Positions 28,173-38,985 are shown, numbered from the stretch's first letter. The stretch: DNA of 64,000 nt from Desulfobacca acetoxidans DSM 11109 (GCF_000195295.1 NC_015388.1:2666001-2730000), one strand, 5' to 3'. Numbers and translations: made by a program. The notes: generated by a model from the sequence alone, not told the origin.

Positions 28173-29363
28173 TTATCCCAACTTCTGCAACGCCGCCTCA
28201 ATACGGGCCAATCCGGTGGCAATCCGTTCCCGGGACGTGGCATAGGAAAAACGGAGGCAGGCGTCTTCGCCGAAGCCGATGCCCGCCACCAGGGCCACGT
28301 GCGCCTCTTCCAACAGAAAATCCGCTAACGGATCAGAATAGCTCCCCTGCCCATCAGGTTTTATCTTATTATAATAATAAGAGAAATTAGGAAATACGTA
28401 GAACGCCCCCCCCGGCTTGACGCATTTCAGACCGGGAATCCGGGCCACCCGGGTCAGGATATCGTCCCGCCGCCAGGCGAATTCCTGCACCATGGCGGCA
28501 ACTGCGTCCTGCGGACCGTTGATGGCCTCCAGTGCCGCCTTCTGGGCGATGGAGCAGGGATTGGAAGTGCTCTGGCTCTGCAGGTTGGTCACCGCCTTGA
28601 TCACCCTGGCGTCTCCGGCCAGGTAGCCGATGCGCCAGCCGGTCATGGCATAGGTCTTGGACACGCCGTTGAGCACAAAAACCAGTTTTTTCAATTCCGG
28701 GTCCAGTTGCGCCAGGTTGAAGAACTCCAGGCCATCGAACAGGATTTTCTCATAGATATCGTCCGAAACCACAAAGAGTTTATGGTCCAGAATGACCTCG
28801 GCCAAAGCGGCTAATTCGCTCCTCGTGTAAACCGATCCGGTAGGATTGGAGGGGCTGTTAAGGATCAGGCCCTTGGTGCGTGGGGTAATATGCGCCCGTA
28901 AAACCTCCGGCGTCAGTTTGAAGCCGTTTGCTTCCGGGGTCGGCACGATGACCGGCGTCGCCTCGGCCAACATAACCATGGGTGGATAGGAAACCCAATA
29001 CGGGCTTGGCACGATGACCTCGTCGCCCTTCTCAAACAGGACCTGAAAGAGATTATACAGGGCGTGTTTGCCGCCGCAGGAGACAATGATCTCTTCCGGC
29101 CGGTAGTCCAGGTCATTATCCCGTTTGAACTTCTCGACAATCGCCTCTTTCAGGGCCAGGACGCCGCCCGCCGGAGTATAGCGCGTAAAACCATCGCGGA
29201 TGGCTTTAATTGCTGCTTCTTTGATATTTTCAGGGGTTTCAAAATCCGGTTCGCCGATGCCGAAATTGACAATATCAATCCCCTGGGCCAGCATCGACTT
29301 GGCCTTGGCGTCGATAGCCAGGGTGGGAGAGGGTTTGATCTGACTGATACGCTGGGTCAACAC
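28173..29363 (-). CDS. aspC: Pyridoxal-phosphate aminotransferase (aspartate aminotransferase type I)
   Basis: About 396 residues of the class I/II aminotransferase fold. It starts Leu-Thr-Gln-Arg-Ile-Ser-Gln-Ile-Lys-Pro-Ser-Pro-Thr, the usual N-terminus of the bacterial I-gamma AspC group. PLP-binding Lys lies in Gly-Val-Ser-Lys-Thr-Tyr-Ala-Met-Thr-Gly-Trp-Arg-Ile-Gly, and the C-terminal substrate arginine in Leu-Arg-Phe-Ser. I prefer the GTG at 29363, with AAGGAG ten bases before it, over the 66-base-longer frame from 29429. Expected reaction: aspartate + 2-oxoglutarate to oxaloacetate + glutamate; other keto acids are possible. Confidence 0.88.
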   Translation of the reverse strand: MLTQRISQIKPSPTLAIDAKAKSMLAQGIDIVNFGIGEPDFETPENIKEAAIKAIRDGFTRYTPAGGVLALKEAIVEKFKRDNDLDYRPEEIIVSCGGKHALYNLFQVLFEKGDEVIVPSPYWVSYPPMVMLAEATPVIVPTPEANGFKLTPEVLRAHITPRTKGLILNSPSNPTGSVYTRSELAALAEVILDHKLFVVSDDIYEKILFDGLEFFNLAQLDPELKKLVFVLNGVSKTYAMTGWRIGYLAGDARVIKAVTNLQSQSTSNPCSIAQKAALEAINGPQDAVAAMVQEFAWRRDDILTRVARIPGLKCVKPGGAFYVFPNFSYYYNKIKPDGQGSYSDPLADFLLEEAHVALVAGIGFGEDACLRFSYATSRERIATGLARIEAALQKLG

Positions 29364-29473
29364 TACTTTCTTCTCCTTTGAAGATAATTTCAAAACTTGA
29401 TAATTACAAGAAATTGTGATATCTGTCAACGAACATTGCTCATTTTTGGGAACTCTCCGCTGCCGAACTAACC

Positions 29474-30307
29474 ATGATTCAGCATATAAGCATTGTCGTT
29501 AAAAAAAATGCCAGCGCCGTTCAGGCCGGCGAGGCCCTGCAAAGCTGGCTGGCGGCCCGCAACGTCCGTTCCAACCTGCTCCTGAATGAACCGGAGCCGG
29601 ATATCCCCCCCTTACCTGAGCAGACTGAGGTTATCGTAGTCTTCGGCGGCGACGGCACCCTCCTCTCCGCCGGTCGGCACTATGGGCGGCACGGTGCTCC
29701 CATCCTGGGGGTAAATGTCGGCGGCCTGGGCTTCATTACCGCTATCGGCCTGGAAAAACTCTACCCTATCCTCGAAAAAATCCTGCACCATGATTTCCAG
29801 GTGGAGGAGAGGATGCTGCTTACCGGTACGGTCATCCGCCAGGGGGAGGTCTTCTGCCGACAGAGCGTCCTCAACGACGTGGTCATCAACAAAGGCGCCC
29901 TGGCCCGCATCGTCGAATTGAAAACCTACATCGATAACGAATACTTAACTACATATCGGGCCGACGGCCTCATCGTCTCCACTCCTACCGGCTCTACCGC
30001 CTACACCCTGGGCGCCGGCGGCCCCATCGTCTTCCCGACGCTGCAGGCCATCACCCTGATCCCCATCTGCCCCTTCACCCTGACCAATCGCCCCCTGATC
30101 CTGCCGGATGGTTTCAGCATCTCGGTAGTCCTGGACGATCGCAGCCGGGATGTCTACCTCACTTTTGACGGTCAGGTTGGCTTGGCCCTGCAGCCGCAGG
30201 ATATCGTCGAAATCAAAAAAGCGGACGGGGCCATCAACCTGATTAAATCACCCTATAAAAGCTATTTTGAAATTCTGCGTACGAAACTGCGTTGGGGAGA
30301 GATGTAG
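29474..30307 (+). CDS. nadK: NAD kinase
   Basis: Phosphorylates NAD+ to NADP+ with ATP or polyphosphate. The 277-residue protein carries Gly-Gly-Asp-Gly-Thr (58-62), Gly-Val-Asn-Val-Gly-Gly-Leu-Gly-Phe, Leu-Asn-Asp-Val-Val-Ile and Ser-Thr-Pro-Thr-Gly-Ser-Thr-Ala-Tyr, all diagnostic. Divergent from the aminotransferase gene; fdhD follows 51 bases later. Confidence 0.96.
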   Translation: MIQHISIVVKKNASAVQAGEALQSWLAARNVRSNLLLNEPEPDIPPLPEQTEVIVVFGGDGTLLSAGRHYGRHGAPILGVNVGGLGFITAIGLEKLYPILEKILHHDFQVEERMLLTGTVIRQGEVFCRQSVLNDVVINKGALARIVELKTYIDNEYLTTYRADGLIVSTPTGSTAYTLGAGGPIVFPTLQAITLIPICPFTLTNRPLILPDGFSISVVLDDRSRDVYLTFDGQVGLALQPQDIVEIKKADGAINLIKSPYKSYFEILRTKLRWGEM

Positions 30308-30358
30308 GATGGCTTCCGGTTTCCAGTTTTCTTAGAAGGATCTTAGATAATCAACCAA

Positions 30359-31198
30359 ATGATGACTTCTCGGGACACCTACCCTATCGTTACCTGGAAG
30401 ATTGCAGGCCATGACATCAGGCAAAAGCCCGATCTGCTGGCCCCTGAATCTCTTTTAACTCTATATGTTAACGGAAAGAAAGCACATCAATTCCTCTATC
30501 TGCCAAAACTGGAAATCGAACTCTGCCTGGGATTCTTACTGACCAGCGGTGTTCTCGAAACCATGGCCGAGGTCCTCGAGATGCGGCTGCTGCCGCCGGA
30601 TTGGCATGCCGGCCGGGACTGGGGCGAAGTATGGATTCGCTTAGCCAAGCCGGCTGATCTCAAAAACAATTTCAGTTCTCACCATGCCCTTGCCATCCTG
30701 ACCGGCGAAGGTGGGATCAATGATAACCTCACTGCCCGGCAGTTCCGCCGGTCCCAAGAGTCGCCGGTACAAGTTCCGGTCTCCAAAATCAAAGCGCTGA
30801 TGGCCGCCCTGCCGCACCACCAGGAAATCTTCCGCCAGACCGGGGCTACCCACGCCATCTGTCTGGCCGCCGCCGACGGGGACGGCATCCTCCTCAGCGC
30901 CGAAGACGTGGGCCGCCACAATGCCTTTGATAAGGTCATCGGCCAGGCCCTGATGAAAAACCTCCCTACGGCTTCCACCATCGCCCTGCTCAGCGGTCGG
31001 GCCAGTTTTGAGATGGTGTTCAAAGCGGCGCGCGCCGGCCTCCCCATCCTCTCCTCTGTTTCGGCCCCCACCTCTCTGGCGGTCAGGCTGGCGGAACTAC
31101 AGGGCATTACCCTCATCGGTTTCGCCCGCGGAGAACACCTTAATGTCTATACCCATCCCCACCGCCTGGCCGAACTCGCTCCCCGGGCCGCGGTTTAA
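30359..31198 (+). CDS. fdhD: FdhD-like protein lacking the sulphurtransferase cysteines
   Basis: 279 residues matching FdhD in the N-terminal Glu-x-x-Leu-x-Leu-Tyr-Val-Asn-Gly-Lys and in the C-terminal half: Glu-Asp-Val-Gly-Arg-His-Asn-Ala-Phe-Asp-Lys, Ser-Gly-Arg-Ala-Ser-Phe-Glu-Met-Val and Ser-Ala-Pro-Thr-Ser-Leu-Ala. FdhD passes sulphur to the Mo/W-bis-MGD cofactor of formate dehydrogenase through a flexible loop, usually Cys-Gly-x-Cys. Here that position reads Thr-Gly-Glu-Gly-Gly-Ile, and the only cysteines lie elsewhere. It may insert cofactor without sulphur transfer, or have another role. No formate dehydrogenase gene is in the window. Confidence 0.85.
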   Translation: MMTSRDTYPIVTWKIAGHDIRQKPDLLAPESLLTLYVNGKKAHQFLYLPKLEIELCLGFLLTSGVLETMAEVLEMRLLPPDWHAGRDWGEVWIRLAKPADLKNNFSSHHALAILTGEGGINDNLTARQFRRSQESPVQVPVSKIKALMAALPHHQEIFRQTGATHAICLAAADGDGILLSAEDVGRHNAFDKVIGQALMKNLPTASTIALLSGRASFEMVFKAARAGLPILSSVSAPTSLAVRLAELQGITLIGFARGEHLNVYTHPHRLAELAPRAAV

Positions 31199-31269
31199 GG
31201 TGCGGCAGGCGGCAGGCGCTTCACTCTCCTGCCCTGCAGACTATTTTTTATCTCATCTCGGATACTGCG

Positions 31270-32043
31270 ATGGATCATATGAGCAGCAGCAAGAATTTCG
31301 ACTCAATCCATGACGCCTATAGTTTCTTCATGGAGCACTCTACTGAGGCTGAACAGGACTTGAAAAGCCACCTGCCCTATCTCTCGCCGTTGGTGCAATC
31401 CGGCAAGACAATCCGCCTGTTGGATTTCGGTTGTGGCGACGGTTTATTTTCCTCCCGGTTGCTCTCGCGGGCCGGATTCGATCCTAACAGATTGACCCTC
31501 TCCCTAGTCGAACCCGACGTGGGTTATCTCCATCAGGCCGCAACCCGGCTTCAGACCTTTTCAAGCACACCCGTGTCAGCCTGGACCTCACTTCCCTCGG
31601 AGCAATCACATTCCTTTGACTTGATTGTGGCCAATCACGTCCTCTATTATGTCAACGATCTGGACCAGACCCTGGGGCAGATATTAAATACGCTCACCGT
31701 CGGCGGCCTGTTCCTCATCTCCATGGGGGGGAGCAAGAATGTCCTCTGTCACCTCATCAACCTCGCCTTTGCCTCATTTGACGAGCCTATGCCCTATTAC
31801 CTGGCTGAAGACCTTGAAATAGTACTGGGCGGCAGAGGACTGGAGTTTCAAAGGCATGAGGTCGATTTTGAGTTGATTTTCCCGGACCTGGAGGAAAACC
31901 GCCACAAGATGTGCCGTTTCTTGCTGGGAGAACATTTTTTCCGGATGAACCGGGGAGAAGTCTTGAAACTATTCGACCCGTATGCCTTGGCCGGACGCAT
32001 TGTTATCCGGACGTGCGACTACCACTTTATCATTCAAAAATAA
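31270..32043 (+). CDS. Class I SAM-dependent methyltransferase
   Basis: 257 residues with SAM-binding Leu-Leu-Asp-Phe-Gly-Cys-Gly-Asp-Gly near residues 50-58, an acidic Leu-Val-Glu-Pro-Asp after strand 2 and Phe-Asp-Leu-Ile-Val-Ala-Asn-His-Val-Leu-Tyr-Tyr (motif II-type). The substrate is unknown. The first ATG (31270) or one three codons later (31279) could be the start; neither has a strong ribosome site. The stop is followed within 30 bases by a large repeat cluster. Confidence 0.8.
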   Translation: MDHMSSSKNFDSIHDAYSFFMEHSTEAEQDLKSHLPYLSPLVQSGKTIRLLDFGCGDGLFSSRLLSRAGFDPNRLTLSLVEPDVGYLHQAATRLQTFSSTPVSAWTSLPSEQSHSFDLIVANHVLYYVNDLDQTLGQILNTLTVGGLFLISMGGSKNVLCHLINLAFASFDEPMPYYLAEDLEIVLGGRGLEFQRHEVDFELIFPDLEENRHKMCRFLLGEHFFRMNRGEVLKLFDPYALAGRIVIRTCDYHFIIQK

Positions 32044-32075
32044 TTGTCATTATGCCTACCCCGTCAAACGGAGAT

Positions 32076-32325
32076 CTCTTTTGCTGCAGGCGCGAATCTC
32101 GTATTCCCCCCGGCAAGAGGGACGAACACCAGGTTCTCCCCTACGGCTGCAGGCGCGAATCTCATATTCCCCCCGGCACGAGGAACGAACACCAGGTTCT
32201 CCCCTACAATGGAGATTTTTTTTGCGGTAGGGGCGAATCTCGTATTCCCCCCGGCAGGAGGGACGAACACCAGGTTCTCCCCTACGGCTGCAGGGGCGAA
32301 TCTCGTATTCCCCCCGGCGGATGGC
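32076..32325 (+). repeat. Tandem cluster of the GGGCGAATCT palindrome family
   Basis: Four imperfect units of about 66 bases follow one another. Each contains GCGAATCTCGTATTCCCCCC or a close variant (ATCTCATATT in the second) and then GACGAACACCAGGTTCTCCC. The joining piece GGAGATCTCTTTTGCTG also occurs next to the RAYT gene (38302 and 38839). Several reading frames are stop-free through the cluster, but I see no coding signal. The gap 32044-32432 otherwise holds one GGCGTCCCGCC-type palindrome near 32350. Confidence 0.8.
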
Positions 32326-32432
32326 AATATCTCTTTCCGCCTCATTGGTGGCCCAGGCGTCCCGCCTGTGCCCTGGCGGTCAACTCATAACTCGGAAATG
32401 CATCTGTCCATATTTTTCAGAGGCCCCGCATT

Positions 32433-34281
32433 GTGAAGCAGAGACTGGTCTTCACGAACCTGCAGATTAAGGTCATGCTGCTTTTCATCTCCCTGGCCCT
32501 GGCGCCCCTCGCCATTGTCGGCGCCTTTGCCATCAAGACCGCTGAAGAAATCATCCTGAACATGGTTAGGAACCAGATTCAACACATTGCGGTCGATAAG
32601 GCAACGTTATTAGAGAGATGGATTTCAGAACGCCAGGCCGACCTTAAAGTCATCGCCGGTTCCAGCCTCTTGGGATCGCTCAACCGGGAACAGATTGCTC
32701 CCTTTCTCGAGTTGGTCAGAGATCAGTACAAGGTATACAGTGAATTTATCGTTATCGCGTCTGATGGCAGGATCATCTACGACAGCACGGACAACCGCCA
32801 CCACCCCCGGACGGCAGAATGGTTCTCAAATGCGCTGGCCGGCAAACCATATATGTCTGATATCGCCTTCGATGCCGCCCAGAAGGAATCGTTCTTCCGA
32901 ATATCGACTCCCCTGTTGCATGCCTCGGGAGGGGTGCAAGGCGCCGTATGCGCCAAGGTCGGCACGAACGTTATTCTTTCCATCATCCTGCGGATCTCCC
33001 TCGGCGAGACCGGTGAATGTTACCTGGTAAACCGCGAAGGAACCTTCCTGGCCCACAAAGAACCCCGGAGAATACTGACGGAGACCATTGCCCAGTCGGA
33101 AAGCTTTAAAAATATCTTCAATGCCGGAACCCACCGGATCACCTACATCGATTATCGGGGGATAGAAGTCATCGGAGCCTCGGCGCGGGTGGGCGGAACC
33201 GATTGGGCCCTGGTCGTCGAACAGGACAAGGATGAAGCCTTTCGCGGCGCCCTCCGGTTAAAGCACTACATCTTTCTAGTAGCGGCGATGTCCGCCGGGG
33301 GGGCGCTGGTTTTGGCCTGGCTGCTCTCCTATTATATCGTCAATCCGATTCGGAAACTCAGCGTCGCCGCCAACTGCCTGGCCCGAGGTGAATTTGCCGA
33401 GGCCTCTATTGAGACTACCCGGGCTGACGAGATTGGGCTGTTATCCAACGCCTTTGCAGATATGGCGAGGCAGCTCGAGAGCCGGCAGCAGAAGCTTGAG
33501 CAGCGCATGGTCCTCACCGAGTCGGAGCTGGAGGAGACCGGCGAAAAATTGAAGGAGACCCAACAGGCCGCGGTCCGATCGCAGCAATTGGCCTCTCTCG
33601 GGCAGTTGGCCTCCGGGGTGGCCCATGAAATCCGGACTCCCCTGACTTCGCTCAAATTGTTTCTCGAATCGATTGAGAACGAAATCACCATATCCCCGGA
33701 ATACGAAGAGGACTTTCAGGTGGCCATGAACCAGATACGGCGGATGGAGGCCACCATTAACCGCTTCCTTGACTTCGCCAGACCGCGGGAACCGGTCTAT
33801 TCCTGGCTCGAGGTGGGGGATCTGCTGGAAGATGCCCTCCTAATAATCGGACCGCGGGCCCGCCTGCAGGAAACCACGATCCGGAAGTCTTTGAGCCCAT
33901 CCCTGCCCAAGATCAAAGGGGATAGAAAACAACTGGGGGAAGCGCTGCTGAACCTGATGGTCAATGCCCTTGAAGCGATGCCCCAGCGCGGCAGGCTCAC
34001 GGTGGCAGCGCACCCCGGAGAATTGCCGGGAACGGATGGTTCGCGCCCGTGCGTGGTGATTGACATCAGCGATACCAGCCCTGGCATCCAGGGGGAAAAT
34101 ATCGGCCGACTCTTCGAACCCTTCTTCACCACCAAAGCCACCGGCGCCGGTCTGGGGTTATCTATTGTCTCCAGCACGGTGCAACGGCATGGCGGGGAAG
34201 TCATGGTGCGCAGCGTCGTCGGCCGGGGAACCACTTTCTCGGTGTTCATCCCGACAGAGGCGGAACCCGCAATCGGGAAAA

Positions 34282-34304
<23 letters not shown>
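32433..34304 (+). CDS. Membrane sensor histidine kinase (dCACHE-HAMP-HisKA, NtrB/AtoS type)
   Basis: 623 residues. TM1 about 12-33, periplasmic double-CACHE-like sensor about 35-275, TM2 about 278-302, HAMP about 303-355, a coiled coil to about 385, HisKA with His398 in Val-Ala-His-Glu-Ile-Arg-Thr-Pro, then an HATPase domain with Gly-Ala-Gly-Leu-Gly-Leu-Ser. It starts at GTG with AGAGG upstream. The gene overlaps the response-regulator gene by 23 bases, so the pair is translationally coupled. It should sense a periplasmic ligand (CACHE domains often bind organic acids or amino acids) and phosphorylate the sigma-54 regulator downstream. Confidence 0.92.
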
Positions 34305-35715
<1,411 letters not shown>

Positions 35716-35907
35716 CCCCATAAGACCACAAGATGTTGCGGGAATCGCAGATCGGCGTCAGCCAAAGCGCCGCGCCTCCCGCCTTCCGCTCCCCAATTCT
35801 GCAAGATACTCTTGACCGATGCCGCCAATTCGTGGCATAAGGAAAAGAAGACTACATTACCTAATATGCCCCTAAAGATTTTCCCTAAAAGACGTGGAGA
35901 CGCCGAC

Positions 35908-37758
35908 ATGAACCGCCCTGCTGCCTTCGGTCCCGACCACCCCCATCCTCTCTCCACCATGAAGACCGAACTGGTCTGGGAGGGCAAATACGATGCATAC
36001 GGCAATCGCCGCCCCATCAAATTACCTGCTTCCCCCCTGCCCTTGCAGCGCATTGAGACCATCGACGAACCCCGGGACCGCAGCCGCTCCCAGGGGCTGT
36101 TATGGGAACCCGAGTCGGCCCACCGCGATGACTTCCGCAACCTCCTCATCTGGGGAGATAATAAACTCGCCCTGGCCGCCCTGCTGGAACAGTTCCGGGG
36201 CAAAATTGACCTGATTTACATCGACCCACCTTTCGATGTGGGGGCGGATTTCACCATGCAGGTGCAGCTCGGCGGAGAAGGCGAAGCATTACAGAAAGAA
36301 CAATCGATTCTCGAGGCGGTAGCCTACCGAGACACCTGGGGCAAGGGAACGGATTCTTATCTGCATATGATGTATGAGCGGCTGGTATTAATGAAAGATC
36401 TTTTAAGTGAGAGTGGTAATATATTTGTGCATTGTGACTGGAGAGTAAATAGCTACATCCGTTTACTGCTTGATGACATCTTAAGTGGGGATAACCATCA
36501 AAACGAACTTATTTGGATTTACTCGAGAATGGCCTCAAAAAATCAGCGTAACTTTAATAATACACATCAAACTATTTTTTGGTATCGGAAAGGACCAGGG
36601 TTTACTTTCAATGTTGACCAAGTAAGAACTGAATATGCCGAAAGCAGTAAAAAAAGAGCAGGTTATGCAAAAAAAGGTGTTGGAAGTGGTTTATTAAAAG
36701 AGGGTAGTGTGTGTGAGCTTCATGAAAAAGGTAAGTTTCCTGATGATTGGATGAGTATTCCCTTCGAGAGAAATGCAACCTACCAAACAGAAAAACCTGA
36801 AAATCTGCTCGATGTTATTATTAAGGCTGCTTCCAACGAAGGCGACCTCGTCGCCGACTTCTTCTGCGGCTCCGGCACCACCATGGCCGTCGCTGAAAAA
36901 CTAGGCCGCCGCTGGATTGGCGTGGACCTGGGCCGCTACGCCATCCACGTCAGCCGCAAACGCCTCATCCAGGTGCAGCGGGAACTCCACACCGCCGGCA
37001 AACCCTACCGCTCCTTCGATGTCTACAACCTGGGCCGCTACGAGCGCCAGTGGTGGCAGCTTGACCGGCTCAAGGGGGCCGACAGCGAACACCGGCGCCT
37101 TGTCCTGCAGTTTTACCAGGCCGCCCCCTTGGACAACCCGCCCCATCCGCTCCTGCACGGCAAGAAACATGGCGCCTTCGTGCATGTGGACCAGATAGAC
37201 AGCATCTTTGCCTTTGATGAGCTCAAGACGGCGGCCGAGGCGGCCAGATCGGCGGGGGGCCGGGAACTGCACTGCCTGGCCTGGGAATTTGAGATGGAGT
37301 TGGCCGCCAAAAAACAGGCCATCGAAGCGGAAACCGGCCTCACCGTCCGGCTGAAGTACATCCCCCGGGAGATCATGGAACCCAACCGCACCGCCTGCCA
37401 GTTCTTCGAAGCCGGCTACCTCGAGGCCAGGGCCATCAAAAAGGGCAAAAAAGTGGATGTGGAGCTGCTCCGCTTCACTCCGGCCCTGGCCGAGGCGCCA
37501 GAGGCGGAAATGTCGGCCCTGCGGGAACGGGCCATAAAATCCCCGTTTGATTTCATTGACTTCTGGGCCGTGGACTTCGACTGGCGGGACAACAAACCGT
37601 TTGAACATCACTGGCAGGATTTCCGCACCCGCAAGGACCGCTCCCTCAAGACCCGAACCGATCTGGGCTGGGAATATGACCACCAAGGCCCCCATCGGAT
37701 CTGCATCAAGGTGATCGACGTCTTTGGGGTGGACACCACCACAATAATTGCGGTGTAG
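35908..37758 (+). CDS. mod: Type III-like modification methyltransferase (Mod)
   Basis: About 616 residues. The catalytic motif Asp-Pro-Pro-Phe (106-109) precedes the SAM motif Phe-Phe-Cys-Gly-Ser-Gly-Thr-Thr (318-325), the beta-class N6-adenine order seen in type III Mod proteins. About 36380-36835, between the two motifs, is strikingly AT-rich against GC-rich flanks and probably encodes an exchanged target-recognition region. The start is uncertain: 35908 has GTGGAG before it; 35959 gives the family-like [10 protein letters not shown]; a TTG at 35812 is unlikely. The TAG stop is formed by the first bases of a repeat element. The Res partner lies 1.2 kb downstream beyond the RAYT cassette. 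Confidence 0.85.
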   Translation: MNRPAAFGPDHPHPLSTMKTELVWEGKYDAYGNRRPIKLPASPLPLQRIETIDEPRDRSRSQGLLWEPESAHRDDFRNLLIWGDNKLALAALLEQFRGKIDLIYIDPPFDVGADFTMQVQLGGEGEALQKEQSILEAVAYRDTWGKGTDSYLHMMYERLVLMKDLLSESGNIFVHCDWRVNSYIRLLLDDILSGDNHQNELIWIYSRMASKNQRNFNNTHQTIFWYRKGPGFTFNVDQVRTEYAESSKKRAGYAKKGVGSGLLKEGSVCELHEKGKFPDDWMSIPFERNATYQTEKPENLLDVIIKAASNEGDLVADFFCGSGTTMAVAEKLGRRWIGVDLGRYAIHVSRKRLIQVQRELHTAGKPYRSFDVYNLGRYERQWWQLDRLKGADSEHRRLVLQFYQAAPLDNPPHPLLHGKKHGAFVHVDQIDSIFAFDELKTAAEAARSAGGRELHCLAWEFEMELAAKKQAIEAETGLTVRLKYIPREIMEPNRTACQFFEAGYLEARAIKKGKKVDVELLRFTPALAEAPEAEMSALRERAIKSPFDFIDFWAVDFDWRDNKPFEHHWQDFRTRKDRSLKTRTDLGWEYDHQGPHRICIKVIDVFGVDTTTIIAV

Positions 37759-37912
37759 GGGCGAATCTTGTATTCGCCCCGCCAAAGAGGTTATTCATAC
37801 CGCGTAGGGGCGAATCTTGTATTCGCCCCGCCAATAATAGATTTTCCACATCCTGTTGGGGCGAACCACATATTCACCCGGCGTGATGGGCGAACACAAG
37901 GTTCGCCCCTAC
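37755..37912 (+). repeat. Left 158-bp direct repeat flanking the RAYT gene
   Basis: Contains two core palindromes (37755-37780 and 37804-37829), the spacer CAAAGAGGTTATTCATACCG, TTTTCCACATCCTGTTGGGG and a third arm ending GGTTCGCCCCTAC. It matches 38679-38836 base for base with about seven differences and the same length. Its second to fourth bases form the mod stop codon. Confidence 0.88.
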
Positions 37913-37941
37913 GGGGAGAGGATAGGTGCAAGGACAATAAA

Positions 37942-38682
37942 ATGAAACAGCGGCGTTCCATGCGCGTGGCGGGATATGATTACAGTCAACCGGGCGCATA
38001 TTTTATTACCATCTGTATTCAACATCGCCTCTGTCTGTTAGGCGACATCATTGAAGGGGTGATGAATCTAAATGAAGCAGGAGAAATGGTCCGCCATGCC
38101 TGGGAAGATTTGCCCCTAAGATTTCCCTTTATGACACCGGACATTTCGGTGGTCATGCCCAATCATTTTCATTGCATTTTTTTATTTACCGGGTTGGGTA
38201 GGACCGAACCCCATATTCCCCCCGACAATAACAGATTTTCCACATCCCGTAGGGGCGAACCCCATATTCCCCCCGACGTGATGGGCGAACACAAGGTTCG
38301 CCCCTACAACGGAGATCTCTTTTGCTGTAGGGGCGAATCTTGTATTCGCCCTGACGAGAAGGTTCGCCCCGACGGGGGTTGGCCAGGAGGGACAGCAAAC
38401 GATTCTGTTGGACGCATAATACAAACATTCAAATCCATCACGACTTTGGCTTATATTTCCGGGGTCAAGAATCGTGGATGGCCTCCGTTTTCGAAAAGAT
38501 TCTGGCAAAGAAATTATTATGACCATGTGGTACGTGATGAGGCAGCATTGAATCGAATCCGAGAGTACGTTGTGTCAAACCCGTTGAGATGGCATCTTGA
38601 TCGTGAAAATCCGCAACCGCAGGGACAGGATGATTTCGACATATGGTTGAATCAATTTCCCCGATCATCCATGCCTCTATAG
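37942..38682 (+). CDS. REP-associated tyrosine transposase (RAYT, Y1 family)
   Basis: 246 residues of the IS200-like Y1 transposase superfamily. Tyr-Asp-Tyr-Ser-Gln-Pro-Gly-Ala-Tyr-Phe-Ile-Thr at the N-terminus; metal-binding His75-Phe-His77 in Met-Pro-Asn-His-Phe-His; C-terminal Asn-Tyr-Tyr-Asp-His-Val-Val (Tyr192/Tyr193 are nucleophile candidates), then Tyr-Val-Val-Ser-Asn-Pro. RAYTs cut and join single-stranded DNA at REP palindromes and are normally single-copy domesticated genes. Between the HFH motif and the C-terminal domain, about 62 residues (88-150) are translated from inserted palindrome repeats. The stop codon comes from the right flanking repeat. It is inserted between mod and res. 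Confidence 0.88.
   Translation: MKQRRSMRVAGYDYSQPGAYFITICIQHRLCLLGDIIEGVMNLNEAGEMVRHAWEDLPLRFPFMTPDISVVMPNHFHCIFLFTGLGRTEPHIPPDNNRFSTSRRGEPHIPPDVMGEHKVRPYNGDLFCCRGESCIRPDEKVRPDGGWPGGTANDSVGRIIQTFKSITTLAYISGVKNRGWPPFSKRFWQRNYYDHVVRDEAALNRIREYVVSNPLRWHLDRENPQPQGQDDFDIWLNQFPRSSMPL
38206..38390 (+). repeat. Palindrome repeats inside the RAYT coding region
   Basis: Successive diverged palindrome units (for example TTTTCCACATCCCGTAGGGG, GGTTCGCCCCTACAACGGAG and GGGGCGAATCTTGTATTCGC) fill this part of the gene without breaking the frame. The translated product is Arg/Pro/Gly-rich and unlike other RAYTs. Confidence 0.85.
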
Positions 38683-38836
38683 GGGCGAATCTTGTATTCG
38701 CCCCGGCAAAGAGGTTATTCATACCGCGTAGGGGCAAATCTCGTATTCCCCCCGCCAATAACAGATTATCCACATCCTGTTGGGGCGAACCACATATTCA
38801 CCCGGCGTGATGGGCGAACACAAGGTTCGCCCCTAC
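38679..38836 (+). repeat. Right 158-bp direct repeat flanking the RAYT gene
   Basis: Same length and order as 37755-37912, with small differences (G/A at base 1, C/G in the spacer, changed bases in the second palindrome). TAG at 38680-38682 is the RAYT stop codon. Confidence 0.88.
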
Positions 38837-38854
38837 AACGGAGATCTCTTTTGC

Positions 38855-38932
38855 TGTAGGGGCGAATCTTGTATTCGCCCCGCCAATAACAGATTTTCCA
38901 CATCCCGTAGGGGCGAATCTTGTATTCGCCCC
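38855..38932 (+). repeat. Two further core palindromes before res
   Basis: GTAGGGGCGAATCTTGTATT plus CGCCCC occurs at 38855-38880 and again at 38908-38932, joined by CAATAACAGATTTTCCACAT. The cluster ends about 50 bases before the res start. Confidence 0.85.
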
Positions 38933-38985
38933 GACAATAGACGCGCGGGGGAAAATAGAAAGCCCGTTCGCAAGCGAGGAGATCT

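Noticed and set aside
32076-32325. Possible CRISPR array
   Set aside because: Units are palindromic, touch each other, have no unique spacers of constant length, and no cas genes are near.
31911-32436. Overlapping frames through the repeat cluster
   Set aside because: Three frames are open at once because the repeat has few stops; none has a start signal or family features.
35812-35907. Longer N-terminus for Mod from TTG 35812
   Set aside because: Residues are not family-like and no ribosome site precedes it; 35908 or 35959 fits better.
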